DNA from: Glomus cerebriforme
Taxonomy: Eukaryota > Glomeromycota > Glomeromycetes > Glomerales > Glomeraceae
Direction: 5' to 3'
NCBI GenBank assembly: GCA_003550305.1
Contig: QKYT01000665.1
Span: forward strand, 1 to 17,280
DNA length: 17,280 nt
The notes beneath the pieces are model-generated. The model was given only the letters and a program-made list of their open reading frames with translations. It searched no databases and had not been told where the DNA came from. Shown here piece after piece: positions 1 through 8,778 of the stretch. Each line of letters starts with the position of its first letter. Position 1 is the first letter of the stretch. The position numbers were made by a program, and so were the translations under genes.

Positions 1-301
1 CTTTTTGTAATCAAATATTATTCAAAGTGATGAAAAAACTGCCTATTATAAAATTTTCATGTAATTTATTAAAAAAAATAAGATAAAATTTCATATCTGA
101 TTTATAAAAAATTATCTCAATTACATATATATATAAAAAAAATCAAAAACTACTTGTTAATTATAATCATGCCACCTATCAGTTCACCACAGTACAACCT
201 AAAAAAAAAAGAAATAAAAATGAACGGCCAACTAAAAAAAATATAGACGCAGATGCATCACATTATATAATTTAAACGTTATTCAAATTTTTTGTTATAT
301 A
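1..301. other. AT-rich spacer, no gene seen
   Basis: Low-complexity A/T sequence with short T/A runs. No open frame of note and no recognisable domain on either strand. It lies 3' of the kinase relic that starts at about 302 on the minus strand. Confidence 0.6.
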
Positions 302-888
302 GATAGATTAAAATCATATTTACCAGCAGTATAAATATTAGTATAATTATTAGGAGTATCAGGAACAATTGTTTCTCTCTGACTTTGTGTAATTTCATAA
401 ATTAAACCAATATTATTTGTCTCTTCATAAAAATGGTGGGTTCCACTTGATATTTTCCATAGCAATACACAAACACTATGTACTGTACATCGCTCTTCTC
501 ATCTAATTTTGTTTGATTTTTGCTGTTGGTTAATATTTTGGGATCAATATAAGGAACCACACCAAATAACTTTGATTATGATTTAGATGCTTCTTCAATC
601 CTTTTTGATAACCAAAGTCCGCCAATTTGATAATATTCTGATGAACCAATACATTACAGGAATGCTATAATAAATATAATAAAATGATTAATAAATTTAC
701 AATACTAAATCATTTATACAATTATAATATTTACCAAGTCACGCTGTACAATTTTTCATTATGTAAGCATGATACAGCACAATCTAACTGGTATGCCAAG
801 TTATATTTGTTATCCCAAGTAAGTTTATTGAAATTTCCATCATCTACATATTCCATTACTAATAATTAATGTTTGTTTGATAAAATTT
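302..888 (-). pseudogene. Protein kinase relic, C-lobe with one intron
   Basis: Read on the minus strand with frame changes, this is the hinge and C-lobe of a protein kinase. From high to low coordinates I see the hinge LVMEYVDDGNF (about 855-823), then LDCAVSCLHNE, then a catalytic loop reading QRDL (HRD with His changed to Gln, about 735-746). A 70-bp intron follows, then HSCNVLVHQNIIKLADFG with the DFG at 611-619, then GVVPYIDPKIL, LDEKSDV, a shuffled copy of the YS-G-L-WE segment, FYEETNNIGLIYEI, and a C-W-K-Y-D-x-N-L remnant near 302-330. Breaks: a 1-base loss before the catalytic loop, a 1-base loss just after DFG (about 608-611), an in-frame TAA at 576-578 and the scrambled segment near 475-500. 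It was presumably a cytosolic kinase of the large expanded fungal family; the substrate is unknown. The N-lobe is not adjacent, but a matching N-lobe lies at 3700-3980 in the same orientation. Confidence 0.85.
665..734 (-). other. Intron inside the kinase relic
   Basis: On the minus strand the catalytic-loop codons end in GACTTG. A GTAAAT donor follows at 734, and a TTATTATAG acceptor ends at 665, directly before CATTCCTGTAATG. Removing these 70 bases gives an uninterrupted RDLHSCNVLVH, the standard kinase catalytic loop. The retained intron means the relic descends from a genomic copy and not from a reverse-transcribed mRNA. Confidence 0.8.
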
Positions 889-1717
889 ATTTTCTAATAA
901 AAAATAATCATGTATTAGTTTTATAAAAATAAAAAAAATAATAATAATACAAATTGATTGTTATAAAATATTTATTAAATTGAGTTTTTAATAATGAAAC
1001 TTTTTAAAGACAAACCTTTGTTGTTATAAAAGTTGAATGATTTTTTTGCGAAGGCAAGGTACATAGAATTATTGCAAATATGCATGATTGTACCATAATC
1101 ATGAGAAATTTTGATACCCCACCCATCTTCACAATAATAAATTAAACATGTCATATTCNTATTCGGTTTACACAAAAATTAGAATTTCTTACTAATGCAA
1201 TCAATTTAGGAATAACTGGAATAATTTGTNTTGTATAATCTAAATAGCGTCACCAATACAGTTGAATAAAAGTAATAGTATCTTTATTTAATTTTAATTA
1301 TTGCAGTTTACAATATTTAGTCTTTTCAGTTGAAGAATATTTAGTGGATATCAATTATATCAGCAATCATTGATACTCGTAAAGATATCAGCTAATTTGG
1401 TTCATCAATTAATCATGCATAATTTATCAAATGAGTCATTAACAAATTATAGTAATTTTTTTCATGTGAACTAATAGAATGATCGGAATTTTGCGTGATG
1501 TGACTTATCATGCTTAGTTTATTATTTATTATTGGTGATTTTGACTCATTTTTATAATCTTAATATTTTTAATTATATAAATATTTCCTTTTTTTCAAAT
1601 TTCCATATTATTTTTCTAATCATCTTGTGTAGTGTGATATTTCAAGTTGGAGAAAATTAAAATCAAATATCTTTAGAGCTCATTCACCTTTATTTTAAAA
1701 TCCTAGTTATTATCCTA
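889..1717. other. Spacer with weak open frames only
   Basis: AT-rich sequence. The minus strand holds a 66-codon open frame (975-1175) containing GWGIKISHDYG, and just upstream of it a short coding-like string, IIPVIPKLIALVRNSN, near 1180-1235. I recognise neither and neither has clear gene boundaries. They may be scraps of old coding sequence. Nothing else stands out. Confidence 0.35.
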
Positions 1718-1745
1718 AGTTTATTTCCTCCAGTTTATTTCCTCC
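1718..1745. repeat. 14-bp perfect tandem duplication
   Basis: The 14-mer agtttatttcctcc occurs twice back to back (1718-1731 and 1732-1745), immediately before the larger degenerate tandem repeat. Confidence 0.85.
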
Positions 1746-1764
1746 CTATCCTTTTAACACCTAN

Positions 1765-2010
1765 TCTTTAAACTCTCTCTTATCTTNCTTATACTGCATA
1801 TGAGGTCTTCCTCTATCAGACAAGGAAACCAGTAATACCAGTCAGTTAGTCGGGTATCTTCTATCTGGCGGGTTTGGTATTTTTTTAAATTCCTTTAAAC
1901 TTCCTCTTCTCTTCCTTATACTGTATATAGAGGNCTTCTTCGTATCAGGCAAGGAAAGACCGGTCAGCTCTGGCTGGTTTGGTTTAGACTAGAATTCCCT
2001 CATCATTTCC
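1765..2010. repeat. Degenerate tandem repeat, two units and a stub
   Basis: Two diverged copies of one unit lie in tandem: about 1765-1884 and 1892-1975. Shared landmarks in order are ctttaaac, a pyrimidine-rich stretch ending in cttatactg, tat-agg-cttc, atcag-caaggaaa, a cagtcag or cagctc block, and gg-tttggt. A partial third start (tttccttatac) is near 1998-2008. The stretch looks richer in G+C than its surroundings. It is probably a dispersed or satellite-like fungal repeat; I see no coding frame through it. Confidence 0.65.
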
Positions 2011-2244
2011 TTATACATTGTCTTGAATACTTTATTTATGAGCTCACATACCAACACCGCCAACACCCATAAAGATTTGGAGAAAATGAAGATTAAATGA
2101 TTTTTAAAAGTGATTTTANTAAACCATGGAAGCTATTGTAAAAAAAAAAATCAAAAATGATTTAATTGGAATAATTGTTAATAAGAAAGTAAAGCCATTT
2201 ATTAAAATTGGATTCTTTTTATGGACATAAAAAAAGCTTCATAA

Positions 2245-2658
2245 CCCAGTCAGCAAACAGATGATAAAAACGGCAATAAGAAGAAATATCAGCAGAAAAA
2301 TAAGACCAGTAATGGATATTTTACAACAGAACATGGTGAATATTGAAGAATTCACTGTATAAGATGGTTTGACAAAAGAAAAGTTTATCAAATATTTCCT
2401 CACCATTGGCAATTGCTCTTTTACCAACCAGTAAATTAAATGGAATTGAAAGAAGAATGTGGAAATGATCAAACAAATAAGCAGAACAAGTCAACTTACA
2501 ATAAACCATACTGCTTTCATGGATTGAACAAATGTAAAAGAAAATTCAAGATACCTCAAAATTTATCGATTCACTCTATTATTCCTAAATGGAATAATAG
2601 AAAATTTTATGACTTAGAGTATATATCGAAGTCTAAAGTGAATCCAAGAAAAATTTGA
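2245..2658 (+). pseudogene. Unrecognised coding relic
   Basis: One plus-strand frame runs for 138 codons with only two stops (TGA 2344-2346, TAA 2437-2439), far fewer than this base composition should give. The translation is basic, with many Trp, His and aromatic residues, such as WFDKRKVYQIFPHHWQLLFY and MELKEECGNDQ. That is atypical of random AT-rich sequence. I do not recognise a family. A mobile-element protein remnant is possible, since it lies between the two separated halves of a kinase gene. The minus-strand frames over the same bases give Leu/Ile/Phe-rich noise-like peptides and are rejected. Confidence 0.4.
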
Positions 2659-3005
2659 ATTATGAACAAAAAGGAAAAATAATATTAGACAAAGGCAAAC
2701 AATAAAGTAAGGTTGATGGGTTATAACAATAAAATAAGAATTGATCAATTTAGAAATAGATACATGATAAATCTGAAACAAATAGCTACAGTATTATTTT
2801 GGGAAACATATAGTTAAAACATTAATTTTTTAGTTTATTATTTAGTAGAAGATATAATTTCAATATTCAAATCCAATTTTTACAATTTATTTATTTTATT
2901 TTTTTATAATTTATGTAATTTTCAAATAATATTAATGAATAAAAGATTATTTAAATATTGAAAATAAGTGATGTGTAAAATGCTTGGACGTACATAAGAA
3001 AGCAC

Positions 3006-3362
3006 ATGCAAATAATTACTACAGAGATAAAAAAAAAAATTAATGAATTAAACGATTATAATACCTTTTCTCCTACTAAAGTACAGCAAATTGTCCTGTC
3101 CCGAACCTCAATCTGTACAAAAGCAGACCATAACATATCTTCAATTTATATTATTTATATTCACAAAAATTCGGTAAAAATCGTAAAAATATTACACACT
3201 CGTGTTTGTTTAATGTCAGGAATTCGATTGATGATATTAAATTCAGATGTAAATGATTATAGCAGAGCTAAAAAATCATTAAAATCTTTTAAAGTACTAG
3301 TTAATTTTGATCTAATTTTTCAATCTGCTTTTATTTCAATAAGCTCTTATTTAAAATCATGA
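3006..3362 (+). CDS. Hypothetical 118-residue protein
   Basis: ATG to TGA with no interruption. A 118-codon frame is unlikely by chance at this A+T content, and codon use is mixed and includes several GC-containing codons. The peptide begins MQIITTEIKKKINELNDYN, is Lys-, Ser- and Ile-rich, and ends in a segment with DYSRAKKSLKSFKVLVNFDL that reads like a helical region. I see no signal peptide, clear membrane span or known motif. The next sequence has no obvious continuation. It lies in the 2.8-kb stretch that separates the kinase halves, so it may belong to an inserted element. It could also be a fragment of a larger exon. Confidence 0.35.
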   Translation: MQIITTEIKKKINELNDYNTFSPTKVQQIVLSRTSICTKADHNISSIYIIYIHKNSVKIVKILHTRVCLMSGIRLMILNSDVNDYSRAKKSLKSFKVLVNFDLIFQSAFISISSYLKS

Positions 3363-3699
3363 TTAAAATAAATATTTTGGATAAAATTAAAGTTATTAAA
3401 TTGCAACTGCTTTATTGATCAATGTCAATAATCTGTTTAAATATTTAGAAAGAATAATGATACCACTTAAAACTATAATTAACTATAATTGATAGTATAG
3501 AAAGGCACTTGGATAGGTGTACGGTAAACTGATAAAGATGCAAGTAAAAATAATACTAGATCATTTACAAAGGAAATATAAATTGAATGTGCAAGCTTGA
3601 TAAGGGAACGGAATTAGAACAAGATGGCAAAAGAAAAATAATAGTAGTGATGCAAAACATAGCTTGGATTATTGTGTTATCAATCTTATTCTTATATTC

Positions 3700-3980
3700 A
3701 TCATACCTAATACAAATTTTGTAATTCCGTAAAATCGAATGATATTATCATGATAATCTATATGACTATATCTCGTTGAAGAATAATCTAAATTATGTAC
3801 GTATAATAATTTAAAAAAATTAATAAATATAAAGGTTAAGGAGTATGAAATAAATAATATTTTATAATTTAAAAATCATGAACAATCCCTTTTATAGTGG
3901 CAGGGTCAATATTAAAAAAATGATTTCAATGCAAAGCAATTTTCAAGATTGTTCCATTTTGCACGGAATACTTTTCCAAA
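3700..3980 (-). pseudogene. Protein kinase relic, N-lobe
   Basis: Minus strand. The fragment opens at 3980 with FGKVFRAKWNNLE (end of the glycine-rich loop), then FALKSF with the beta-3 Lys, then NIDPATIKGIVHD of the alpha-C region (to about 3872). About 100 bases of noncoding, possibly intronic, sequence follow, then QRD and IDYHDNIIRFYGITK (about 3775-3717), the alpha-C/beta-4/beta-5 segment. Breaks: an extra T in a T run turning FFN into FF-stop (about 3910-3918), lost splice boundaries, and an 8-bp duplication at 3756-3771 between QRD and YHDN. The upstream glycine-loop start is cut by an (ATTTT)n tract. Domain order and orientation fit the C-lobe relic at 302-888, so both may be halves of one gene. 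Confidence 0.8.
3756..3771. repeat. 8-bp imperfect duplication, possible excision footprint
   Basis: On the plus strand atctatat is followed directly by gactatat. The copies differ only in the two bases at the junction. Removing 8 bases restores an in-frame kinase string from QRD into DYHDNIIRF. The scar matches in size and design the one at 13893-13908. The original uninterrupted state is inferred from the kinase family and not seen. Confidence 0.5.
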
Positions 3981-4006
3981 TAAAATAAAATAAAAATAAA
4001 ATAAAA
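3978..4006. repeat. (AAAAT)n microsatellite
   Basis: An uneven AAAAT/AAAAAT tract abuts the truncated kinase N-lobe, where the glycine-rich loop should continue. It marks the edge of recognisable coding similarity. Confidence 0.75.
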
Positions 4007-5341
4007 GTCACCGTTAAAGTGGTACAAGATGTTAAAAATGGGAAAGTTAAAAATGATCGACCAAAAAAGAAAATCGGCTATTTAACCATTTTGTAAAAAA
4101 AAAAAAAATTACTACGTTATTCTGCTGTTTATAATTACATGATGCTATCATGAATTAAGCTTCTAAAAATTTCCTCTATCAGCAGTCCAGCAAGTTAGAT
4201 ATATATTACTTTCCAGATTAATGTTGAGATAAAGTTTTTTTATTATATAAAAGACCGTAAACAACGATTTTTAATTACTTTCTAGTTTTAATTACGTCTT
4301 TTTTTAAAACATAATCCACAATTACGTTCTGAGAAAGTTAAAATTTTCCAATTTGTATCATTAAAATGTATTAATATCAAACACCTGATAACAGAATAAT
4401 TTAGTCGTAGATTTATAGTACTATAAACTGTAATAAATGAAACATCCTTACTATTTTTTATTTTATTGAATGTAGTTGTAAAGAAACTTAAATTTATCAA
4501 GGAAATATAAGTAATGATTTAGTTCAAAATGAATAATTTTTATGCTAAAAAATTTTATCTCAATAAAAAGCGTTCATCCCAGATTAGAAACCCAACACTT
4601 TTAAAATTGGCTGTTACCAGTTTCGCCCTGAATGTTCAGGATATTTAACTTGTTTTCTTTATTCACATATCATTATTATATTAGAGAAGGGTTTCTATTT
4701 CTTATATTTACTTTCTTACTATATTTTTTATATTCTATTTCTCTTCATCTTTTTAATTAAAGTGACTAAGTGAGGCTAAAGAAGTTTAATTTTGCATCAA
4801 GTATATTCACAAATAGACACATGTTCTCTACACCTAGTACAAGACTAATAATATAATTTGGATCGCAAAATTTATTGATTTAGTGAAAAATATAAGACAA
4901 ACCCTTTATTTTGAATTTCCAATATGATTAAAGACGGATAGGATTGATGAAAGTATAATTAAAAATGCTATCACAAACATATCTGATATATTTTTATATT
5001 TTTGAATTAATATATATTGTGTTTTAATTTTATTTTTAAAATTTTTAAAATAAATTCTAATGTTTACATGTTTTGTTTAATTCTAACTTAAATATCTTTA
5101 ATATTTCTTTAATTCATACTTCTTCTGCAAGAGTGGATGGAACTTCATATATTCTATACTTTGGCATATTAAAAAAATCAAAAACAGGTAATATAGTTAG
5201 TCCAAAAAATCTCAAAATACAAATTATCACATTCACAAAAAAAAAAAAAATAAAAATAAAAAGTTATGAGAAATCCTCAGCATTTTATGGGGATTTATTT
5301 TCTTTTCGAGCGAGCAGTGTACCAGGAGGGCCTTATATCAT
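4007..5341. other. Long AT-rich spacer with uncertain coding scraps
   Basis: No confident gene. A coding-like plus-strand string occurs at about 4005-4090 (VTVKVVQDVKNGK and NDRPKKKIGY). A 70-codon minus-strand frame lies at 4288-4500, and a plus-strand open stretch at about 5073-5345 ends in RASSVPGGPYII. None is recognised, and none has clear start, splice or domain evidence. Confidence 0.4.
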
Positions 5342-5368
5342 TTAGAGTTTACTTAGAATAAACTCTAA
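5342..5368. repeat. Small perfect inverted repeat
   Basis: Ten bases, ttagagttta, pair with taaactctaa across a 7-base spacer. It lies just before the GC-richer relic at 5412-5720 and could be an element end or a chance hairpin. Confidence 0.6.
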
Positions 5369-5411
5369 TTGAAACTGCGAAAGCAGACAAGTCTCAAGGA
5401 TCATCTCACAC

Positions 5412-5720
5412 CTCATGAGGGGAAACAATTCACGAGAGAATAATCTTGCAAAGGATGCTGATATTGCGGGCTACGATTGGCGAACTCCACCTGTTAAAGC
5501 CAAGCTCATCATAGGAAATCTCTGAATAAGCGCATCCCGAAAAGAAGATACATCCTACGCAATAAAAGNNGGCGCAAAGAGTAGCATCAACTTCGNGAGA
5601 AGTCAAATTCCAACCCATATTCAAAGAATATGGAAACTCAATTTTACCCCCGAGAGCTAGGGAAAATATGTTTTAAAAAGTATCTCAGGATACAAACCTG
5701 GTTATTTTAGCGATTTTTAA
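5412..5720 (+). pseudogene. Unrecognised coding relic, GC-richer island
   Basis: One plus-strand frame runs 102 codons to a TAA at 5718-5720 with only two internal stops (TGA 5523-5525, TAG 5658-5660). The peptide looks like real protein: NNLAKDADIAGYDWRTPPVK, then RKEDTSYAIK, then RSQIPTHIQRIWKLNFTPES, then GYKPGYFSDF. A second frame just upstream (from 5371) supplies ETAKADKSQGSSHT and stops at 5416, which suggests an upstream frameshift. The block is visibly richer in G and C than its surroundings and contains ambiguous bases. I cannot name a family. A degraded transposon gag-like or host gene fragment are both possible. Confidence 0.5.
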
Positions 5721-5994
5721 ATATGGGAAAAAGAGTATCTGATATGTAATAAAATGTGCAGTTCATTTTGTCGAGTAAAATATAGAGTTTGTTAAAAGGA
5801 GAAATAAGTTTATATACAGTATTTATATATTAATCATATTTCTGTGGCATAATAATGAGTCATAGAATTAGGCGCATAATACAAATTATGTCATGTTACA
5901 TAAAATAATCATATGGTAATCATTTGACGCAGACTTCCTATTTCTCTTCACATAATACTAACCAATTTACACAATTTACATTTATTATAATTTT
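5721..5994. other. AT-rich spacer
   Basis: Nothing recognisable on either strand between the GC-richer relic and the DUF2235 pseudogene. Confidence 0.5.
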
Positions 5995-6642
5995 AATATT
6001 TAAATCATGTGACCCAATTCTATTTCGATCATTCTATTTAGTCATAGTTCGATATACAGCGTACATTGGAAATAAAAGTTTACAAGGTTCTAAGATAGAT
6101 AAATTTTCATGATTTCTTAAACTTGATATGTATTCTAAACTATTTTGGTTACATTTTGGTTATAGAATTTCAAATATTCAAGAGTATACCGTGGCATCAA
6201 TCGTATTCCATAGTCTAAGAAATTTAATAGTAGGATTTGAATGATTAAATGACTCTAAACTTGTGATTCTGGATGTTGATTTGAATATTTACTATGATAA
6301 ATCTCATAACTGTAATGAATAAGTTCTATTTCAAGATTCCACAATTACTATGTATCATTCCAGCAACACATCTCAGTCATCTCATGATAAGCACCACGAC
6401 TAAAACCAAAAAACAATATTTTTGATTTGTTACTTTCATTATAAGCTCGTAAATCTTTTGATTTCAGTCATTTCACTATCAAACTCTTGAGCTAAAGCTT
6501 AATTGAGTATATCGAAGTCATTTTTTCCACTCCTGGTCGATTTGATTTTAATAATATGTAACTCAATCTAAAAAATATTGGTTTAAATTATTGAATTATT
6601 CCTAGTACCATTACATAATTCAATAATATTTTTAGTTTGCAT
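5995..6642 (-). pseudogene. DUF2235 hydrolase pseudogene (decayed paralogue)
   Basis: Minus strand, ATG at 6640-6642. Aligned by eye with the intact gene at 8779-10278 it keeps the N-terminal block (NIIELCNGTRNN against NIIALCDGTWDN), the PGV segment, the nucleophile elbow GFSRGAY (6387-6407), and NLSILEPC against DLSLLEPC (about 6085-6112). A SHDL segment near 6000 matches SHDV. Decay is heavy: in-frame stops begin early (IIELCNGTRNNSII followed by a stop), several frameshifts are needed, and the conserved WDTV reads WNTI, so Asp became Asn. The WFPGxHxDVGGG block with the putative catalytic His is unrecognisable. The second half of the protein is missing. It is not a fresh tandem copy, because divergence is high throughout. 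Its closest local match over 6476-6545 is the fragment at 15001-15075, not the intact gene. Confidence 0.85.
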
Positions 6643-7413
6643 TGAAATGTAAGTAAAAAAAAAACAAAATTATGTTTGCAAAAATACTGAGTGTAAGAAG
6701 AAACTACTAAAAAATTTATGATACAAAAATTTTTTTTCATGCATGATCAGGACCATCATGATGGTTTTTTTCAAATGGAAATATTATAATATTCACGAAA
6801 AAAAATCATCCCTTGTTCTCAATTCATGCTCACAAACATTCACTAAAGTACTTCATCATCTATATGGATGACATTCTAAGTTACCCACATAACACGATAC
6901 ATATTGTGCTTAAACGAAACAAAGGGGAAAAAGTCTGATTCTCATGAACTTTTTTTACGGCCAATACAAATTGTTTGGTAGTAGCCGAAGAAAATGATAC
7001 AGTATGAACTTTATTTCAATAGACGTTTTAAAATTAATGAGAATTTAGATACAAAAAATGAAACCTATTATTTTGAAGATGCCGCATAAATAAATTTAGT
7101 GATATAATTTATTCTTTTTCCAAGAAATATGTTTGGTAAAAAACCATTTATTTTTAATTTTGTGAACTCGTGGAAATCAAATTTTACAGTTTAATGGACA
7201 CAAAAGAAATTTAGGATAAAATATTTATGGGAGATAAGGTACTGTGTTCCTCACAAATTACTACTTTACTATTATGATATACATGCAAATTTTTATAACA
7301 TTTCTATTTCAAAGCATTTTGCTTCAATTAATTATTGAAACCGAAACCAAGCTGTTGATTCCACATCAATTTTACAAAAGAGCCAATACTTTTAAGCCAT
7401 GCTGATGGCAGTT
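6643..7413. other. AT-rich spacer
   Basis: No recognisable gene. The only structure noticed is a 14-bp perfect palindrome, accatcatgatggt, at 6752-6765. Confidence 0.5.
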
Positions 7414-7610
7414 AATTAATTAATTTAATTAATACAACAATTATATCTGATCCTCCCATTGGAGGAAATAAGATTATTACTAACTCTGGATCATTAACGA
7501 CTCCAATTACCCCAAGTTCTATTTTTTTTTATTGGATTTGTCGCCGGTTCTAATAGTACCATATTAGATAGTTACTGGTACATTGCCAGCTGAATTACCA
7601 TAACATATAA
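7414..7610 (+). pseudogene. Unrecognised coding scrap with a frameshift
   Basis: A plus-strand frame reads IISDPPIGGNKIITNSGS, then LTTPITPSSIFFYW, to about 7545. The neighbouring frame continues as IGFVAGSNSTILDSYWYIAS to a TGA near 7590. The change of frame falls in a run of T (about 7523-7533). The Gly-, Ser-, Thr- and Pro-rich composition is unlike the surrounding spacer, which argues for former coding. I do not recognise a family. Confidence 0.35.
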
Positions 7611-7900
7611 TATTGTAGTTATGATTAACATCTTATTAACAATACTATAAGCTCTTATTGGTCTTTAATTATTAGTTTTAGAACAAATACTTTTAAATGT
7701 AATATTTATAAATAATTTATACTTCATTTTTTAATTTCGAAAATTTTGTAAATGAGAAAAATTTAATAACTTAAAAGCTACTGTATAAACAAAAATTTCT
7801 CTTTTTAAAATAGAAAAGCTGAATTTCAATTTTTAGCTGTTAATAAGCGACAGAATTTTTTAAAAAATTTTCGCATTCTTAATTGATGCGCAGACATGAG

Positions 7901-8159
7901 TCACGTCCGTGTCACGTGAGTGGAAATTTTATAACACGAAATAGCACGTGATATTTTTTCGTCACCGTCAACGTTTCGAAAAGTTATCATTTATCTGTCA
8001 CATGGACGTCGCATTTAATTTCCTGGGTAGTCGAAAAACTTTAGCTATGCAACAAAAATTTTTAATAATATTAATAAATTTTATGCATTAATATTTATCT
8101 ACATGAATTTTTTTACGTGACTTCGCGGTGATGATCATTGGTGTCTTCTATATAAAAAA
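7901..8159 (+). promoter_or_regulatory. CACGTG-motif cluster and TATA-like box
   Basis: Two palindromic CACGTG cores (7913-7918 inside GTCACGTGAG, and 7945-7950) and an ACGTGA half-like motif (8115-8120) lie upstream of a TATATAAAA-like box beginning at 8149. These are binding-site types for basic helix-loop-helix factors in fungi. They precede the small plus-strand gene candidate at 8184. Whether it is a working promoter is inference, and the TATA box lies very close to the first ATG. Confidence 0.35.
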
Positions 8160-8183
8160 CGGAATGTAAGTTTTTTTTAATCC

Positions 8184-8434
8184 ATGCATGTGTGCCAAAT
8201 AGGATTTCAATGTAAAAATGGAAACACGATAGGCGGGACATATTCTATTGGTAACACTAACTTTATATATTTCAATTTATCAGACGCGTCAGTCGCTTCA
8301 TGGTACGGATTATATATGATGACCGAGGATTACATTCGTTACTTAAAAAAAAATTTGTTCCACAAAACATAATTATGATTATCGGTTATGAATCAATTGT
8401 TGATGCAATGAAATGGAATAAAAATTTTTTTTAA
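8184..8434 (+). CDS. Small unrecognised gene or fragment, frameshifted in an A run
   Basis: ATG at 8184 opens a 62-codon frame (MHVCQIGFQCKNGN, then ASVASWYGLYMMTEDYIRYL) that stops at 8372. Across the A9 run near 8345-8353 the adjacent frame continues naturally as KFVPQNIIMIIGYESIVDAM and KWNKNFF to a TAA at 8432-8434. The composition on both sides is protein-like, so one indel in the homopolymer, real or a sequencing error, explains the break. The product would be about 83 residues. There is no signal peptide, and the only hydrophobic run is short (NIIMIIGY). The family is unknown, and it may be one exon of a larger gene. CACGTG motifs and a TATA-like box lie upstream. Confidence 0.4.
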
Positions 8435-8778
8435 AAACAGCCATATGAAGCATAAACAATATCGCAAAGTAATGATTGTCATGTCTCAGTTGTCTCATGC
8501 AATAAAGGTCAGTGTAAAATATTTTAATAAAGCATAAATATTTAAATTATTTATTTAATGATAAAAAAAAATAAAATAATCCTATAAATCAATATAATTA
8601 ATAAAATTCATGAAATATAAATAATGTACTGTAAACAAACATTTAACTTAATCTGCTGTAATAAGATAATGCAAAATCCAACTATTGAAAAAGTAGAATT
8701 TTATCCTTATCTATAAAATATAAACGAAATTATATTATATATCAGATATTATATTATAGAATTCCTGAATGCAGTATT
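8435..8778. other. AT-rich spacer, 3' flank of the DUF2235 gene
   Basis: No gene seen. Probably the shared downstream region of the convergent candidates at 8184-8434 (plus) and 8779-10278 (minus). Confidence 0.5.

Noticed and set aside
2239..2509. Two minus-strand hydrophobic open frames
   Set aside because: They oppose the more protein-like plus-strand frame and consist largely of Leu/Ile/Phe typical of T-rich DNA.
4618..4643. Short hairpin around cctgaatgttcagg
   Set aside because: Only 6-bp stem and no associated feature; eukaryotic context makes a terminator reading inappropriate.
5430..5624. Minus-strand 64-codon frame containing Cys-rich sequence
   Set aside because: Lies opposite the plus-strand relic, whose frame extends further on both sides; contains ambiguous bases and no motif.
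5924..6112. Plus-strand 62-codon open frame
   Set aside because: Overlaps the minus-strand DUF2235 pseudogene and has no recognisable features.
6752..6765. 14-bp perfect palindrome accatcatgatggt
   Set aside because: Isolated, in noncoding sequence with no partner motif or neighbouring gene; could be chance.
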